DNA of 64,000 nucleotides from Callorhinus ursinus (GCF_003265705.1 NW_020312817.1:34796548-34860547), one strand, 5' to 3'. Counted from the stretch's first letter, positions 20,700-31,377 are shown. Numbers and translations are program-made. The notes: a model not told the origin generated them from the letters alone.

Positions 20700-20950
20700 C
20701 TTCTCTTTCAACAAATATTGGTTTTGCATCCATTCTCTTCCAGTCCCTGTGCAAGGTTCTGGGGAGATGGTATGAATAAGACACCGTTCCTGTACTTAAT
20801 CCATAAATCCATAAGTAAGTGCAATGTAATGTCACAAGCGTTGCACCTTGGAAGATGAGGGGACTCTTCAGGTACATGGAGGGAAGGGCAGAGAAAAAGG
20901 CATTCCAGGCAGATTAGCAGCATGAGCAAAGCTAGAGAGCCATGCTGGGG
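20700..20950 (-). mobile_element. L2 LINE fragment
   Basis: Reverse L2 3' end: 'tcaacaaatattggttttgc', 'cctgtgcaaggttctgggga', 'gacaccgttcctgtacttaa', 'aggcattccaggcagattag'. The order is the reverse of the plus-strand copies. Confidence 0.7.
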
Positions 20951-21584
20951 TGAGTGTTTAGGGTCGAGTCAGCACGACTGCAAAATGGGATATGGTGGCC
21001 TTAGCAAAAACAAAAACAAAAGGGACAACTTTCAGACCCATGATGATATCTGCCAATGGTTAGGCAGTGTGCGTGGGGGCATATGGGTTTTTTACCTGTG
21101 TTTGGCTGGTACCCGTTCACAGAAATAGCCCAGAAAGGTACTGGAATGCTGCCTGCAACAGTCTAGGAATGGAATCAATTTATAGCCATTCCCAGGTATT
21201 TCTTCAAAGTGATTCAAATGGGAGAAAACTGATCAGCTGAACACCAGGTAAAGAGCAGGTAGGATATGTTTCTGGACACAGGTGGCCACAGAACCCAGCG
21301 ACTGACTGTGCCTCAGGTCCTGAGCCTGAGTTCCAAGTCCTGTCCCAAATGCCTGGCAGCAAGAGGACAGACAAACATCAGGGCTCCACGGGAGCCAGAA
21401 GAGAGAAACCCAACGTTGGGTCTTACCCGGTTTCCCATGGAGCTCATATGTGACATCTCAACACCAAACACTCCTGGGGGCGGGGGGCGGGAAGCCGTAT
21501 CTATTCAGCCCAAAATTTCATAACAGGACCAAGGGTTTGGTCCCAACAAGCATACAGATTCAGGTGTGGCACGACCCTCAGACA
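20951..21584. other. Noncoding sequence
   Basis: No exon or named repeat. CAAAAACAAAAACAAAAG at about 21006-21022 is a simple A-rich tract. Confidence 0.4.
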
Positions 21585-21830
21585 GAGCTCAGCCAAACGG
21601 CTGACCCACCGCTAATCCTGATACCAACAGCAAACCACATACTAACCCAAACCCTACCCAATGCTTACCTTCTTTGCTAACACCACAACTGAATTCCAGC
21701 CCAATACTCATCTAACCCCATGCTGACACTAAATAAAATAAAATAACTCAAACATTAACTCTATCTCCAATCAATCCTGGACTGCCCTCAGCCCTAACTT
21801 CTACTCCAATTCCAACCTCATCCCAGGTCA
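21585..21830. repeat. Degenerate AACCCTA-like tandem sequence
   Basis: Strand-biased sequence made of short C/A-rich words such as CTAATCCTGAT, TAACCCAAACCCTACCC, ATCTAACCCC and CAGCCCTAACTT. It looks like a decayed short tandem array related in composition to the vertebrate telomere repeat. A similar block is found at 48840-49060. Confidence 0.45.
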
Positions 21831-21919
21831 AAGGAAAGACGGAAAGGAATGGTCTCAGGGGAGAAAATCACCACTGCCCCACACTCCAGTGGCCTTGACC
21901 GACAGCTGTCTCCAATTTG

Positions 21920-22258
21920 TAACTTGAAATGTGCCTTGAACAATTGTCCTTTGGGTTTAAAATCTATAGGAGACTATTGCCATTATTAAAGGATTTAATA
22001 CGCAGAAATCTATTTGGAAAGAATCAGACCTTGGAAGTCCATAGCTGAGAAATAGAGGCATTTTAGTCCTTTCCTCTGCAAGCAAGCAGACTGGGATGAA
22101 AGTTCTTCTACCCCAAAGGCTGGGCTGCCAGGAGTCATCAGGAAATGGGATTATCTTCAATTTATAAATGTTGAATAATTGCCAGCTTCTAAGGAGAGAG
22201 AAGATAAATAGAAGAGTCTGAAGGAGAAGCTAGATTTTTAAAGAAAAACTAACATGTT
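21920..22258. promoter_or_regulatory. Candidate conserved noncoding element
   Basis: AT-rich and repeat-free with TTGTAACTTG, GAACAATTGTCCTTTG (SOX-like), CATTATTAAAGGATTTAATACG and GAATAATTGCC. Composition and motif density fit a developmental enhancer. Confidence 0.4.
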
Positions 22259-23119
22259 TCATTCTGACTTAATGTCTAGCCTCCTCCCCGTCCTGGAAGG
22301 CTGGTTAGGGGTGCCCAGCCTCGGGCCCAGAGGCTCCGGGGCTGAATGTGAGGCCGGCAAAGGGGGGTTTCAGAGCATAAGGCCCGAGGTAAGTCCCAAA
22401 GCTGTGCTCTGTTGGAGAAGGCAGAGGTCAGTCTGGAAATGTGACTCCAAAGTGGGCTGTCAATCAGGGAAACCAGACAAACAACCGGAGCTGGGACACA
22501 AAGCCCAAGGGCGGGATGGCTGGAGTAGCGAAGGCCAGAACGAGAAGCTGCATGTTGGGGCAGGCCGATCCGGGGTGGGGGCGGGGGGGCAGTCTGAAGA
22601 AATTCCAGGATCCCCATGCCAGGACCCCAAGCAGCTGGGGCACCCTAACAGCACAAGTGTGCACAGAAAAGCCAGATTCCTCTTTTAATAACGCTTCTTT
22701 TGATTCAAAAAAAAAATTGGAGAATATTTAACAAGTATGAAACGTTTCTAGAAGCAAATTAAAATGAACCACAACCCCTCGAGTTGAGTTACTGTCATTT
22801 AAAGGGGCAGGATGTTACTGGTTGCTTCATTATTTCAAGAATTTATCCTCTCACCCTCTAGGTTCATCGACTAACATCTAGAAGAAAACAAGTCCTGCTC
22901 CCTGTCTTTGTCCAAAGAGGACAAAACCTCCTGACAAGGAAGCAAGGCCTGGCTCAGGCTAACAGAGCAGATTCTGTTTCCCACTTGGAGGGGAGGCAGC
23001 CGGCCACTCGAGGCTGTTGGCGTCTCCTGTGTGTCGGCGCTGTGCTGGCCCCTTTGTCTGGATGCTTTCACCTTTGCAAAGGTGGCCAATGCCCCCCCCC
23101 AGTCTGGCTTCCTCAGTTT
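22259..23119. other. Noncoding sequence, GC-rich then AT-rich
   Basis: 22260-22680 is GC-rich with G-runs near 22573-22590; 22690-22870 is AT-rich. No exon or named repeat. Confidence 0.4.
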
Positions 23120-23226
23120 ATCACTGACACGCACTCATGTGCATACACTCACATACTCACACACGACCTCACGTCACCGACATACACTTACGCACTCAAA
23201 GACTACACGAACACACACACACACGG
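23120..23226. repeat. CA-rich degenerate tract
   Basis: Interrupted CACAC/CACTC sequence ending in a short (CA)n at 23212-23225. Confidence 0.75.
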
Positions 23227-23239
23227 CAGTTACTTGCTC

Positions 23240-23420
23240 CTTCTTTCATACTCCCTTGTCCCCCAGAGAAAACTCAGCAGGTGGCATTTACTACATAGAA
23301 TGTAATTAATTATATAATGTCTCCCCACCCCCCACCTCTGCCTCAGCCTGGAAACTTCTGAAGCTCACTCCTGTAAGCCCATCTTCCTGCACAGTGCCTG
23401 GCACATGGTAGGTGCTTGAC
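23240..23420 (+). mobile_element. L2-like LINE 3' fragment
   Basis: An AT-rich segment about 'atgtaattaattatataatg', then 'cagtgcctggcacatggtag' and 'gtgcttgacagg', as at an L2 3' end. Diverged, moderate confidence. Confidence 0.5.
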
Positions 23421-24022
23421 AGGGTTCAGTCCCTGCAGGACCTTGGAATGCCATGACTAAAAATCTAAGGGAACTCCTCGGAAAAATGCCAGTTTCTACG
23501 GCAAGGTTCTCCCAGCACAACCTAGCCTCGGCCACTCCTGGCGTAGACACAGACAGCACCCTGAGAGCCTTCCCTGCTCGTCCCACGTGGGGGACATTGT
23601 CAGTTCATGCGTTGTTGCCCACAGGTGCCATCTCCACAGGTCTGACCCCCAGCTTCAAGGAGCCAGAAACTGGGTTCCTCAGCCCTCTGAAAGTTGACCG
23701 GTGCCAGAAGACTGAGATGTACTCACCAGTTTCACGCAGGACATTGGATCAACCTGAGCGGCTGATAAACTCAGACGAGAAGAGATCCTGGACAGGACCG
23801 GATGAGATGAGACAAGGCGGGCCCCGGAGCACTCGCTCCAGCATTTGGCAGAACAGAAAGCAAAGGCGCCTCAAGGGAGGCAGACCAAGCCCACAGTCAC
23901 CTCACCCGTTCTCTTGCTCAGTCAGCTCCAGGCCACCCCCAGGGCCCAGACTGCACACCATCTCCCTTCCCTTTCCCCTGTCACCACAGCCACACCACAC
24001 ACTGGTAGTAGGACGGTCTGTT

Positions 24023-24023
<1 letters not shown>
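23421..24023. other. Noncoding sequence
   Basis: No exon or repeat recognised. A long frame here (from 23453) is open only because it runs into a (CA)n tract and an assembly gap. Confidence 0.4.
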
Positions 24024-24070
<47 letters not shown>

Positions 24071-24080
24071 NNNNNNNNNN

Positions 24081-24127
<47 letters not shown>
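24024..24127. repeat. (CA)n microsatellite containing an assembly gap
   Basis: CA repeat of more than 90 bases interrupted by ten Ns (24071-24080). The left part ends in C at 24070 and the right part starts with C at 24081, so ten bases cannot preserve the dinucleotide phase. The real missing length is odd if the array is perfect. Confidence 0.95.
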
Positions 24128-24129
<2 letters not shown>

Positions 24130-24619
24130 CCTCCCAGACTCCCCACTGTACAAGCACAACCCTGAAGAGCAGGCTCCAAAATCCCACCAGGGGCTCTGGG
24201 ACAGGGCAAAGCAGGACCTGCCCTCCTCCCCACCCACAGATACTGAATCTCCCTTCCTCCTTCTGCAGGGCCAGTGCCAGGCCAGACCTTTGCTCCTTGG
24301 TGCTGCTTCCCTCACCACCTGCAAGCCGGCTCTTCGCCTTGGGACCCATTAGCATTTTTAAGGTTCTTACTCCCATACACATCCTGCCCTGGGATTGTCT
24401 CTTCCTTGAGGCATTAGCACCTTCCTCTTGCCTTTTTATCACCCCAGCTCCGCCTGCCTGGGGTCAGCCTTCAATCCACAAGTGTCTAGGGCAGAGCCAG
24501 GAAGCCTGGTCACACTCCCTTCACAAGTCCATCCCTTTCCGTCGGAGGCATGTCCTGAGGTCCCGGACCCCCTCCTACCTTCTCTCCCTCCCCCCACAAG
24601 AGGTGTTCCCATAATCAGT
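24128..24619. other. Noncoding sequence
   Basis: GC-rich, C-biased sequence without a named feature, leading into a sharply different AT-rich block. Confidence 0.4.
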
Positions 24620-25130
24620 AGGCATCAGTCGGCTCTAATCAACCCCCTGTTTTGACTATTTTAGCAGCAATAAAAGGGCCATAAAGAGAAAGTCATTGGG
24701 CCCTCTAGGAGCATGGATCTCCTTTGCTGTGATATAATGAAAAACACCAAGTGCTTCCTCAGAGCCTGAGTGACAGCCCTGGCCGCGGAGCTATTGGAGG
24801 AAGCCTAATTATGCTATAAATTAAAGGGCTTTTTTTTTTTTACCCAACATTATGACCTTTAATAAGATTGTTTTTACAACCGGCTGTCAATAAATCATGC
24901 AGGAGCACCAGTAAGAAGCATTCTCTGAGAACTTCTGCGAATTTCATTAGCTGCAGTTTATTTGGTTTTGGCGAGCTATGATGTTTTTTAAATCTCAAAT
25001 TAAAGGCTCTGAACCATAAAAGCTAATTCAGAAAAGTTCCTGTTTCAGCCTCTGAAAACAAGCTTCCCTAATTGCAGAAATTAGCTGAGATGTGGCCAGG
25101 CCAGGAGGTCATTAGCTGGGAAGCAATGAC
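24620..25130. promoter_or_regulatory. Candidate conserved noncoding element (strong)
   Basis: About 510 bp with no transposon and an abrupt change to AT-rich, motif-dense sequence. It holds TTTTAGCAGCAATAAAAGGGCCATAAAG-type words, CTAATTATGC and ATAAATTAAAGGG. It continues with TATGACCTTTAATAAGATTG, a composite CTGTCAATAAATCA (24884-24897), and several TTAGCTGC/ATTAGCTG words near 24950 and 25080-25120. Such features are typical of ultraconserved-type enhancers near developmental transcription factors. This is the best regulatory candidate in the window. Confidence 0.55.
24884..24897 (-). promoter_or_regulatory. PBX-HOX plus MEIS-like composite motif
   Basis: On the minus strand the sequence is TGATTTATTGACAG. 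TGATTTAT is the form bound by PBX with posterior-group HOX proteins, and the directly adjoining TGACAG is a MEIS/PREP site. Motif meaning is known for these families; binding here is inference. Confidence 0.35.
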
Positions 25131-25484
25131 AAGTGGCTGGGACCTCACCAGGCCCGGCAGCCGCGAGCCCCGTAGAAGCTGAAGGTGCCAGTCCCCTGGG
25201 CCAGCTGGCCCTACAGTGACCAGCCCTGGGAGGTCCTTGTTCTAAGGACTGCTGACCTCAAGAGGGACAGGCCAGCTCACCCACTGCGGCTAGGACCGCC
25301 CCAGCCACCACAGCCAGTGTCCTTAGGCCAACAGATCGGGAATCCACAAAGTTGTTTAGCCCACTGCTCAGAACTTCTCCCCACCCCAGCTTTCTTGACT
25401 TCAGTGCTTGTGCTCCTCAGAACAGTAACATCAGCTGTATCCGTGTAATAACCTTCCTGAAAGATATATAGAGAACAGGATATA
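25131..25484. other. Noncoding sequence
   Basis: No gene or repeat recognised between the candidate enhancer and the SINE. Confidence 0.4.
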
Positions 25485-25500
25485 AAAGTGGCAAATTCAG

Positions 25501-25698
25501 GGGCACCTGGGTGGCTCAGTCGGTTGAGCTTCCAACTCTTGGTTTCCACTCAGGTTCCGATCTCATGGGTCGGGAGATCAAGCCCCCTGTCGGGCTCCTC
25601 GCTCAGCGGGAGTCTGCTTGGATATTCTCTCCCTCTGCACCTTCCCCCGCTCACACGCGCTCTCTTTCTCAAATAAATAAATCAATCTTTTTTTTTTT
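25501..25698 (+). mobile_element. Can-SINE
   Basis: Head 'gggcacctgggtggctcagt' and body 'gggctcctcgctcagcggga', CT-rich part and AATAAATAAATCAATC tail ending in a T-run. Target-site duplication AAAGTGGCAAATTCAG (25485-25500) and AAAGTGGCAAAGTCAG (25699-25714), one mismatch. Confidence 0.95.
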
Positions 25699-25859
25699 AA
25701 AGTGGCAAAGTCAGGCATCGTTATGACAAAGGAGTACAGAGTCAGCAGAGACACGGCCACCAAAAGCAGAGAAAATGACATGAGGTCTGCTGCCCACCTC
25801 TTAAGAAAGCACGTGAACCTGCTCTATGCCACACACAGCTGGCTCATGAGTGCAGACTA

Positions 25860-26100
25860 ATATCAGGAGGCCTGAGTTTAAATTCCAGCCCTGCTATGAA
25901 TTACGGGACTTTGGGAGAGGGGCGTGTACAGTTAAGATTGTGAAGTCAGACAGACTTTGTTCAAATACTGGCTTCAGGACTTGCTAGCCAAGTGACCTTA
26001 GGCAAATTACTTCATCTTTCTGGGTCTCAGTTTCCTCATCTGTAAAATGGGGATATTCCAAGTAGTCTTCCCAGAGGGTGGCTTCGAGTGAGAGAAAGCG
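25860..26100 (-). mobile_element. MIR SINE fragments
   Basis: 'gtttaaattccagccctgct' near 25880 and, more clearly, 'aagtgaccttaggcaaatta', 'tctgggtctcagtttcctca', 'tctgtaaaatggggatattc' near 25990-26060. These belong to one or two minus-strand MIR copies. Confidence 0.75.
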
Positions 26101-26287
26101 GAGGCGGAGGCGGAGCTGTTGTCTGTCAGCTCTCAATAAACACGAGCTGGTGACAATGGTAGTGAGAGGAACAATGGTATTTCCCTCTCCCGGCCTCAGC
26201 TTCACATTCTACAAGAAGAGAGTGGAACTAAAGGATTTCTAAGGCCACGTCCGTCACTGAATGGAAGTGATTCAAAGAGATATAAGC

Positions 26288-26785
26288 TCTCCAGCTTAAA
26301 CCCTTCAGACTTCCCATTACCCATGGAATGAAGTTGAAGCTCCTCGGAAAGAGCCTGCATGGTTGGGTCCCTGCTACCCTCCCAGGTCTCTCTCCTGCCA
26401 CTTGCTGTCCCAGCCGCTCAACAGAACTTGCATGCACAATATCCTTTGCCTCTGGGCTCAGGTGCACAGTCTCCTCTCTGCCTGGCATCCCCCCTGGAGC
26501 CTCTTCACCTGGCTAAGTCCTTCTTCCAGACCTAAAGTTGCTTCTCCCAGGAAGCTCTCTAGCCCCTCATCCCCAGCCCGCCACTCCCACAGGATCTGCT
26601 GTAACACCTGCTACTTCCGCTATCAGAGACCTCGTCTCCCCACACTGATGGTTTTGTCCAACCCCCACCCTCACCAAAGTAGGCAGTAATGACCATGTTT
26701 GTTTGTTTGTGTTGCCAAATCCCAAAACCATCCTTGGCATATGATACGCCCTTAAAATATTGGTCAAAGGAATGTTCATGAAATA
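26288..26785 (+). mobile_element. L2 LINE 3' end
   Basis: A nearly complete 500-bp plus-strand L2 3' end: 'cttcagacttcccattaccc', 'agcctgcatggttgggtccc', 'tctctcctgccacttgctgt', 'cacagtctcctctctgcctg', 'aggcagtaatgaccatgttt', 'ccatccttggcatatgatac' and 'ttaaaatattggtcaaagga'. The reading frame is degraded. Confidence 0.8.
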
Positions 26786-26839
26786 GCATTCAGAGACAAA
26801 ATACCAAGGAAAAAACGATATGCAGAATAAGTTATTTTG

Positions 26840-27031
26840 GGGACGCCTGGGTGGCTCAGTGGGTTAAGCGTCTGTCTGCCTTCGGCTCAGGTCATGATCC
26901 CGGGGTCCTGGGATTGAGTCCCACATTGGGCTCCCTGCTCAGTGGGGAGCCTGCTTCTCCCTCTCCCTCTGCCTGCCGCTCCCCCTACTTGTGCTCTCTC
27001 TCTCTCTCTCTGATTAAAAAAAAAAAATACT
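26840..27031 (+). mobile_element. Can-SINE, first of a head-to-tail pair
   Basis: Head 'gggacgcctgggtggctcag', then 'catgatcccggggtcctggg', CT-rich part and A-tail. The duplication AGAATAAGTTATTTTG (26824-26839) matches AGAATAAGTTACTTTG at 27284-27299, which encloses both SINEs, so this is the outer element. Confidence 0.95.
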
Positions 27032-27246
27032 GGGCGCCTGGGTGGCTCACTTGGTTAAGCGACTGCCTTCGGCTCGGGTCATGATCCTGGAGTCCCGGGA
27101 TCGAGTCCCGCATCGGGCTCCCCGCTCAGCGGGGAGTCTGCTTCTCCCTCTGACCCTCCCCCCTCTCATGTGCTCTCTCTCTCTCTCTCTCTCTCATTCT
27201 CGCTCTCTCAAATAAATAAATAAATAAAATCTTTTAAAAAATAAAT
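27032..27246 (+). mobile_element. Can-SINE inserted in the tail of another SINE
   Basis: Second copy with head 'gggcgcctgggtggctcact', the pair-linked hairpin 'ctccccgctcagcggggagt', long CT tract and AAATAAATAAATAAATAAAA tail. It sits inside the A-rich tail of the first, flanked by a short AAATAC repeat (about 27025-27030 and 27247-27252). Remaining tail of the outer element runs to 27283. Confidence 0.9.
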
Positions 27247-27299
27247 AAATACCAATGAAATAAAATCTGGTTCTTTAAAAAAAAGAATAAGTTACTTTG

Positions 27300-27789
27300 T
27301 AAACCGATACTTGATTTGTAACTAGGAGTTGGGTTTGTTTTAATGAAGTGACTATACTGAAGATTGTCACAAAACAAAACTTTAATACTTCTTACCGCGG
27401 TCTTACTACCTGGTCATCATTTCCCTTTTCTCGGAGAATGGGGAGGAGAGAGGGGACCTAAAAGGGTGAGGCTGGGTCACAGAGGATTGCCTTTGAGAAC
27501 CAGGAGCAATGGAGGCGAGGCCCCCCTGGTGGGTTCCATTCCCCACGGCCCCAACTCCTTTCCTCCCCACTCCCCCACCTGTGCACCTTCCCAGCCCAGG
27601 ATTCTTTTCTCCTAGGGCAGAAACATCAGCGGTTCTAAAATTTCCGAATGAAAACCATCCGTGAAGTCCTGCGTGGGAAATGAAATGCCAGCGTCAGGGA
27701 CTGGGAAGAAATCCTGGCATCTACACTCACCTGGGCTTCCTTTGCTCGGCCTCATTAATCAGCTCCCCAGGTCATCGGTGTGTCTCGCC
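27300..27789. other. Noncoding sequence
   Basis: No exon or named repeat. Confidence 0.4.
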
Positions 27790-28055
27790 TCAGGCTCACA
27801 GGTCTGGTTTTTGTATAATACACATTTCTCCCAGTTTTTATTTCATCTGCTTTTTTCAGGCAGCCTTTCCATTATTTCTGAACATTTGAGTTTAAAAAAT
27901 GTAAATTACAGACGCCTGTGGATTGACGTAATGTGAAAAGAAGGCGACTGTTTCCCTTCCCTCCAAACAGGGACCGTGGTTTTTAAAACTAATAAACCTC
28001 CTAAACCTCGTGAAGCCCCCTTCAACCTTTTTAAATGGCTACTTTCAGAAAGGAA
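27790..28055. promoter_or_regulatory. Candidate conserved noncoding element
   Basis: Repeat-free and AT-rich with TTTTTATTTCATC, CCATTATTTCTG, TGAGTTTAAAAAATG and GATTGACGTAATG (27923-27935), the last a composite of homeodomain-type ATTGA and CRE/ATF-type TGACGTAA. Enhancer-like by composition. Confidence 0.4.
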
Positions 28056-28689
28056 AAGGAGAAAGAAGCAGCCAGGAGACATGTTTGGGGCAATGTCTTG
28101 GCAGGAGGGAGAATGACCCCAGCCAGTGCAGATGGAGTCTGTCCCCTCTCTTGGGTCCAAGGCAGCAGCCCATGCAGAGCCTGGGAGGGGAAGGCCCCCA
28201 CTCGGGGATGAGCCTCAGAAGTCGTCACAGGGAGGAGAGACCCAACAGACAGATGCAGGAGACAGGAATTTCATAGCACAGAGAGGCTCCGGAGCACGCG
28301 GGGGCAGAGGAATCAAGAGGGACAGAGGAGGGATCGGTTTTGACACCCAAGCTAGGATGGTGAGTGGGAGGGCACTGAGAGGAGCAGAGTGAGGAAGCCA
28401 GCCGGGAAGCGGTCCACAGTGTCTGCCTTCTCTAGAAACAGGAACTGAATGTGGAGGAGACCCCAGAGTTGGGGATTATGGCCGGAAGGGAGATCTGAAA
28501 TAGCTCCAGGGAGACAACGAAAGCCACACGTAAAGACGGATCCAACCCCTAACAGGTGCAAGACTCTTCTACTTTTGACACGCACAGAGGAAGGTCCCAC
28601 TCCATAACCACTAGAGATAGAGTCAAGGGTCACTTTCCTTATCCCTGGGGATGCTGGCTGTCTACTCAGGCGTTGGGTCCTGTTCTGCC
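28056..28689. other. Noncoding sequence
   Basis: Purine-rich, several open frames without recognisable domain. No named repeat. Confidence 0.4.
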
Positions 28690-28810
28690 TACAGCCCTGA
28701 ACCAAATGCTGGGCAGAGAAACACACAGAAGGCATCCAGCAACATTTGTAGAATGAATGAATGAGCTAATACATGAATGGATCAGTGAACAAATGAAATG
28801 AATTGTCTTC
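28690..28810 (+). mobile_element. L2-like 3' terminus
   Basis: 'aagccagcatcc'-like segment then 'aacatttgtagaatgaatga' and ATGAGC, close to the L2 terminal sequence. Short and diverged. Confidence 0.4.
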
Positions 28811-29512
28811 TCAGCAACTATAATCCTTCTGGCAAGAAGTAAAGGTACCTCTTTTCCAAGAACACCAAAATTATGGCCCAGAACAAGCCTACCATGTACA
28901 GTTGCACAGGTACTAGGGATCCAAATAAAAAATTGTCCTTGTCATTCAGAAAGCCAGTTTCTAGTAACAGTTGAGAAGTTTCTCTTTTGCTTTCTCGCTC
29001 TCTCCTCAGTTCAAAAGTTTGGGATTTCAAAATCAGAGAAGGCAGAAGGAACAGCAAAGTTGATCTGCAAGTGTCGGAGAGAGGCTGGTGTGAGACACTC
29101 TTGCATTTTCCACATGGGCTGACGATCCTTGCTATTTAGAAGCCTTGAATGGCAGACAGCTCACTCCAGCCTCCTGAGGGATGGTGTCAGCTCTTCCAGT
29201 TTCTGAGACTGAAACATGTCTTTGGAGTTTCTGGATTTGACTCCCCGACTAAGAAGATTCCCAGCAAATCAGCCAGTACTTCACTTCTGTTCCGGTTGGG
29301 TTTGCAAAGAATTTCTCCAAGGGCTTCCACCTTCCCAATCCATTGAGAAGACTTTAAAAGGTATCCTGCTTAGCCTTTCCCTACCACACCCACATCAAAG
29401 GGCACTGCTAAGGTCCTCCAGGGGAAATGCTTCTGTACCCCAGGTCCCTGGGTATCATGCCTCCTTCTAGATAGTTGCAATGGAATGAACATGGAGATCA
29501 TGCGAGCAGAAA

Positions 29513-29513
<1 letters not shown>
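28811..29513. other. Noncoding sequence
   Basis: No exon or repeat I can name in about 700 bp. Confidence 0.4.

Positions 29514-29559
<46 letters not shown>
29514..29559. repeat. (CA)n microsatellite
   Basis: About 23 uninterrupted CA units followed by CCCCCCACC. Confidence 0.95.
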
Positions 29560-29561
<2 letters not shown>

Positions 29562-29759
29562 CCCACCGAATCAGCCTCAGCTGAAGTCAAGAAGATGCAA
29601 AAGGGTTGCCGGTTAAAAGGCAGACGTAAGTGCCCCCTACGAGGATGGGAGGGAGCACGTGCTTCACCACTGTTGTTCTCCTCACTGGTTTGTAATCTAC
29701 AGACGAGAGGATACACTCTCACAGAGCTCAAAATCTCAAGCTAAAACTCTTCAAGCTAA

Positions 29760-30850
29760 AGGTAAAATCACTTTTAAAAATATATAACTGCTTATCAACT
29801 TTACTCACCTCCTATTTAGATGTGAAAAATGCTCCGGAGGGAAGTTTCATGAGCAAAGGCCAGAATTTACTGTGTATTTCCCACAAACAGGGCTCACTGG
29901 TTTGTTCTGTGAGAAATAAAACCCAGAGGACCCACCCAGCAGGCCTCTCGGGCAAAACGGAGTCTAAGCCAGATTAAAAAAAATCCACTTCAGGACTTTT
30001 TTATTGCTGGGGTGGGTTGGAGAACTGTCAGTGGGCAGGAAAATAGCACATCTGGAACGTGGCTCTGTCCCCTCGTTGGCTGGTATAACTCAACATGTAC
30101 GTCAGATCTTTTTTTGATTTTTGGGTTTTTTTTAATGGCCAAGATTTATCTGGCTTCTATTCATTTTTTTAAAGTCCAGGGTGAATATGATTGTTAAATT
30201 CTATACATTTACATTTGTGTAAATTAAAAGCCATATTTCACTACCGGGCAGATCTCTTGCTTGTCTTAAAGGTAAAAATGGCAAAACTAAGCACTATGCT
30301 CCAAGACACTGATTACCCTTCTCACCCAGAAGATACCAAAAGAGAAAGATCTTGTGATTTTCTTCACTAAAGCTATATCCCCTTTGTGCCTTTATAAAAT
30401 CTGGTTCTGGAAAAGTTGGCGCCAAGATGCTCAAATTGAAAGACTTTTGGATTAATTTAGTCAGTCATGTTCTGACCGTGGCAACAAGAGGCTATTATAG
30501 GCCTTTTTTGCAGCAAGCAAATTGGTTTGTAAAGTTGATATAGCCATTTTAACTCCTAAAGGGATTTGAGAGCAAAGTGAGTGGACCCTTCTGGAGACAG
30601 TGGTCTGTTGCTTTTTCAGTTGGGGGCTGATACCAGTTTTGACCATAAGGGAATGTCTTTTTCATGGACGTCCACACTTGGCATTTGCTCTTAAGTTAAA
30701 AGCAAGAGCAACGTAATAAACGTTTGGTAACAACCCCCCACATACTTAGATTTATTGGCTAGTTAAATCTTTAATGGTTAAAGTTAAAAACCTTTTATTT
30801 CAATGGCCTGGGGATTTGCACAGCTGGAAGGTTGCATTTTAATATATTCA
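29760..30850. promoter_or_regulatory. Candidate conserved noncoding cluster (1.1 kb)
   Basis: The longest repeat-free AT-rich stretch in the window. It includes AAAATATATAACTGC, TTTTTTATTGCTGG, CTTCTATTCATTTTTTTAAAG and GATTGTTAAATTC. It also has TAAATTAAAAGCC, TTTATAAAATC, CTTTTGGATTAATTTAG and GTAATAAA (30713-30720, CDX/HOX13-like). GATTTATTGGC, TTAAATCTTTAATGG and CCTTTTATTTCAATGG follow. No open frame and no transposon. Best read as one or several clustered enhancers, by composition and lack of insertions. Confidence 0.5.
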
Positions 30851-31375
30851 AATTGGAATAGAAAAGCCGAAGTGACCAGGACATTGACTGTGTTTCTTGG
30901 ACACTCCCACGCTGGTAGTCAGCAGACAACAGGCATGGCCTTGCTGTGGGTCCTCCTTCCTCACCCCAAGCCAAGCCCAAAGGGGGAAGAAGAGAAGGGA
31001 GAAGGAGGCATGTTGTAGGGACCAGTTTGGGGGGCTCCCCTCCTACTTTCACTCACCTGCCCTTGTTCTCCACCCAAGTAGTTGAGAAATCACAGAGCAC
31101 CTATTCTCTGGTTCTGCCACCCAAGTGACCCAATTTGGGTGGGTCACACCCTGCCAGTTTTGCCCCTTCTGGAAACTCTCTAGTTTGGTGGCCTGGATGG
31201 GAACAGTGGCATGCAACAGCAGTGGCGAAGGGGCTGGGGTAACTGAGTTGATGGGGGTTGATAACATGATGATGGGAGATGGCGGGGAATAGACCATCAA
31301 GACATAAGGACAGTATAGAATCTAAGAGGTAAAAGTGATGGCAGTGACAAGGGTGACATTTAACCAATGGAGGTG
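30851..31375. other. Noncoding sequence
   Basis: No exon or confident repeat. Confidence 0.4.
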
Positions 31376-31377
31376 AT

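Noticed and set aside
23453..24352. A 299-codon frame with long His/Thr stretches
   Set aside because: It is open only through the (CA)n tract and the N gap; the repeat encodes no known domain.
26840..27031. tRNA gene in the SINE head
   Set aside because: The heads of Can-SINEs resemble tRNA-Lys but are pseudogenic SINE promoters followed by CT-rich body and poly(A); no intact functional tRNA is seen.
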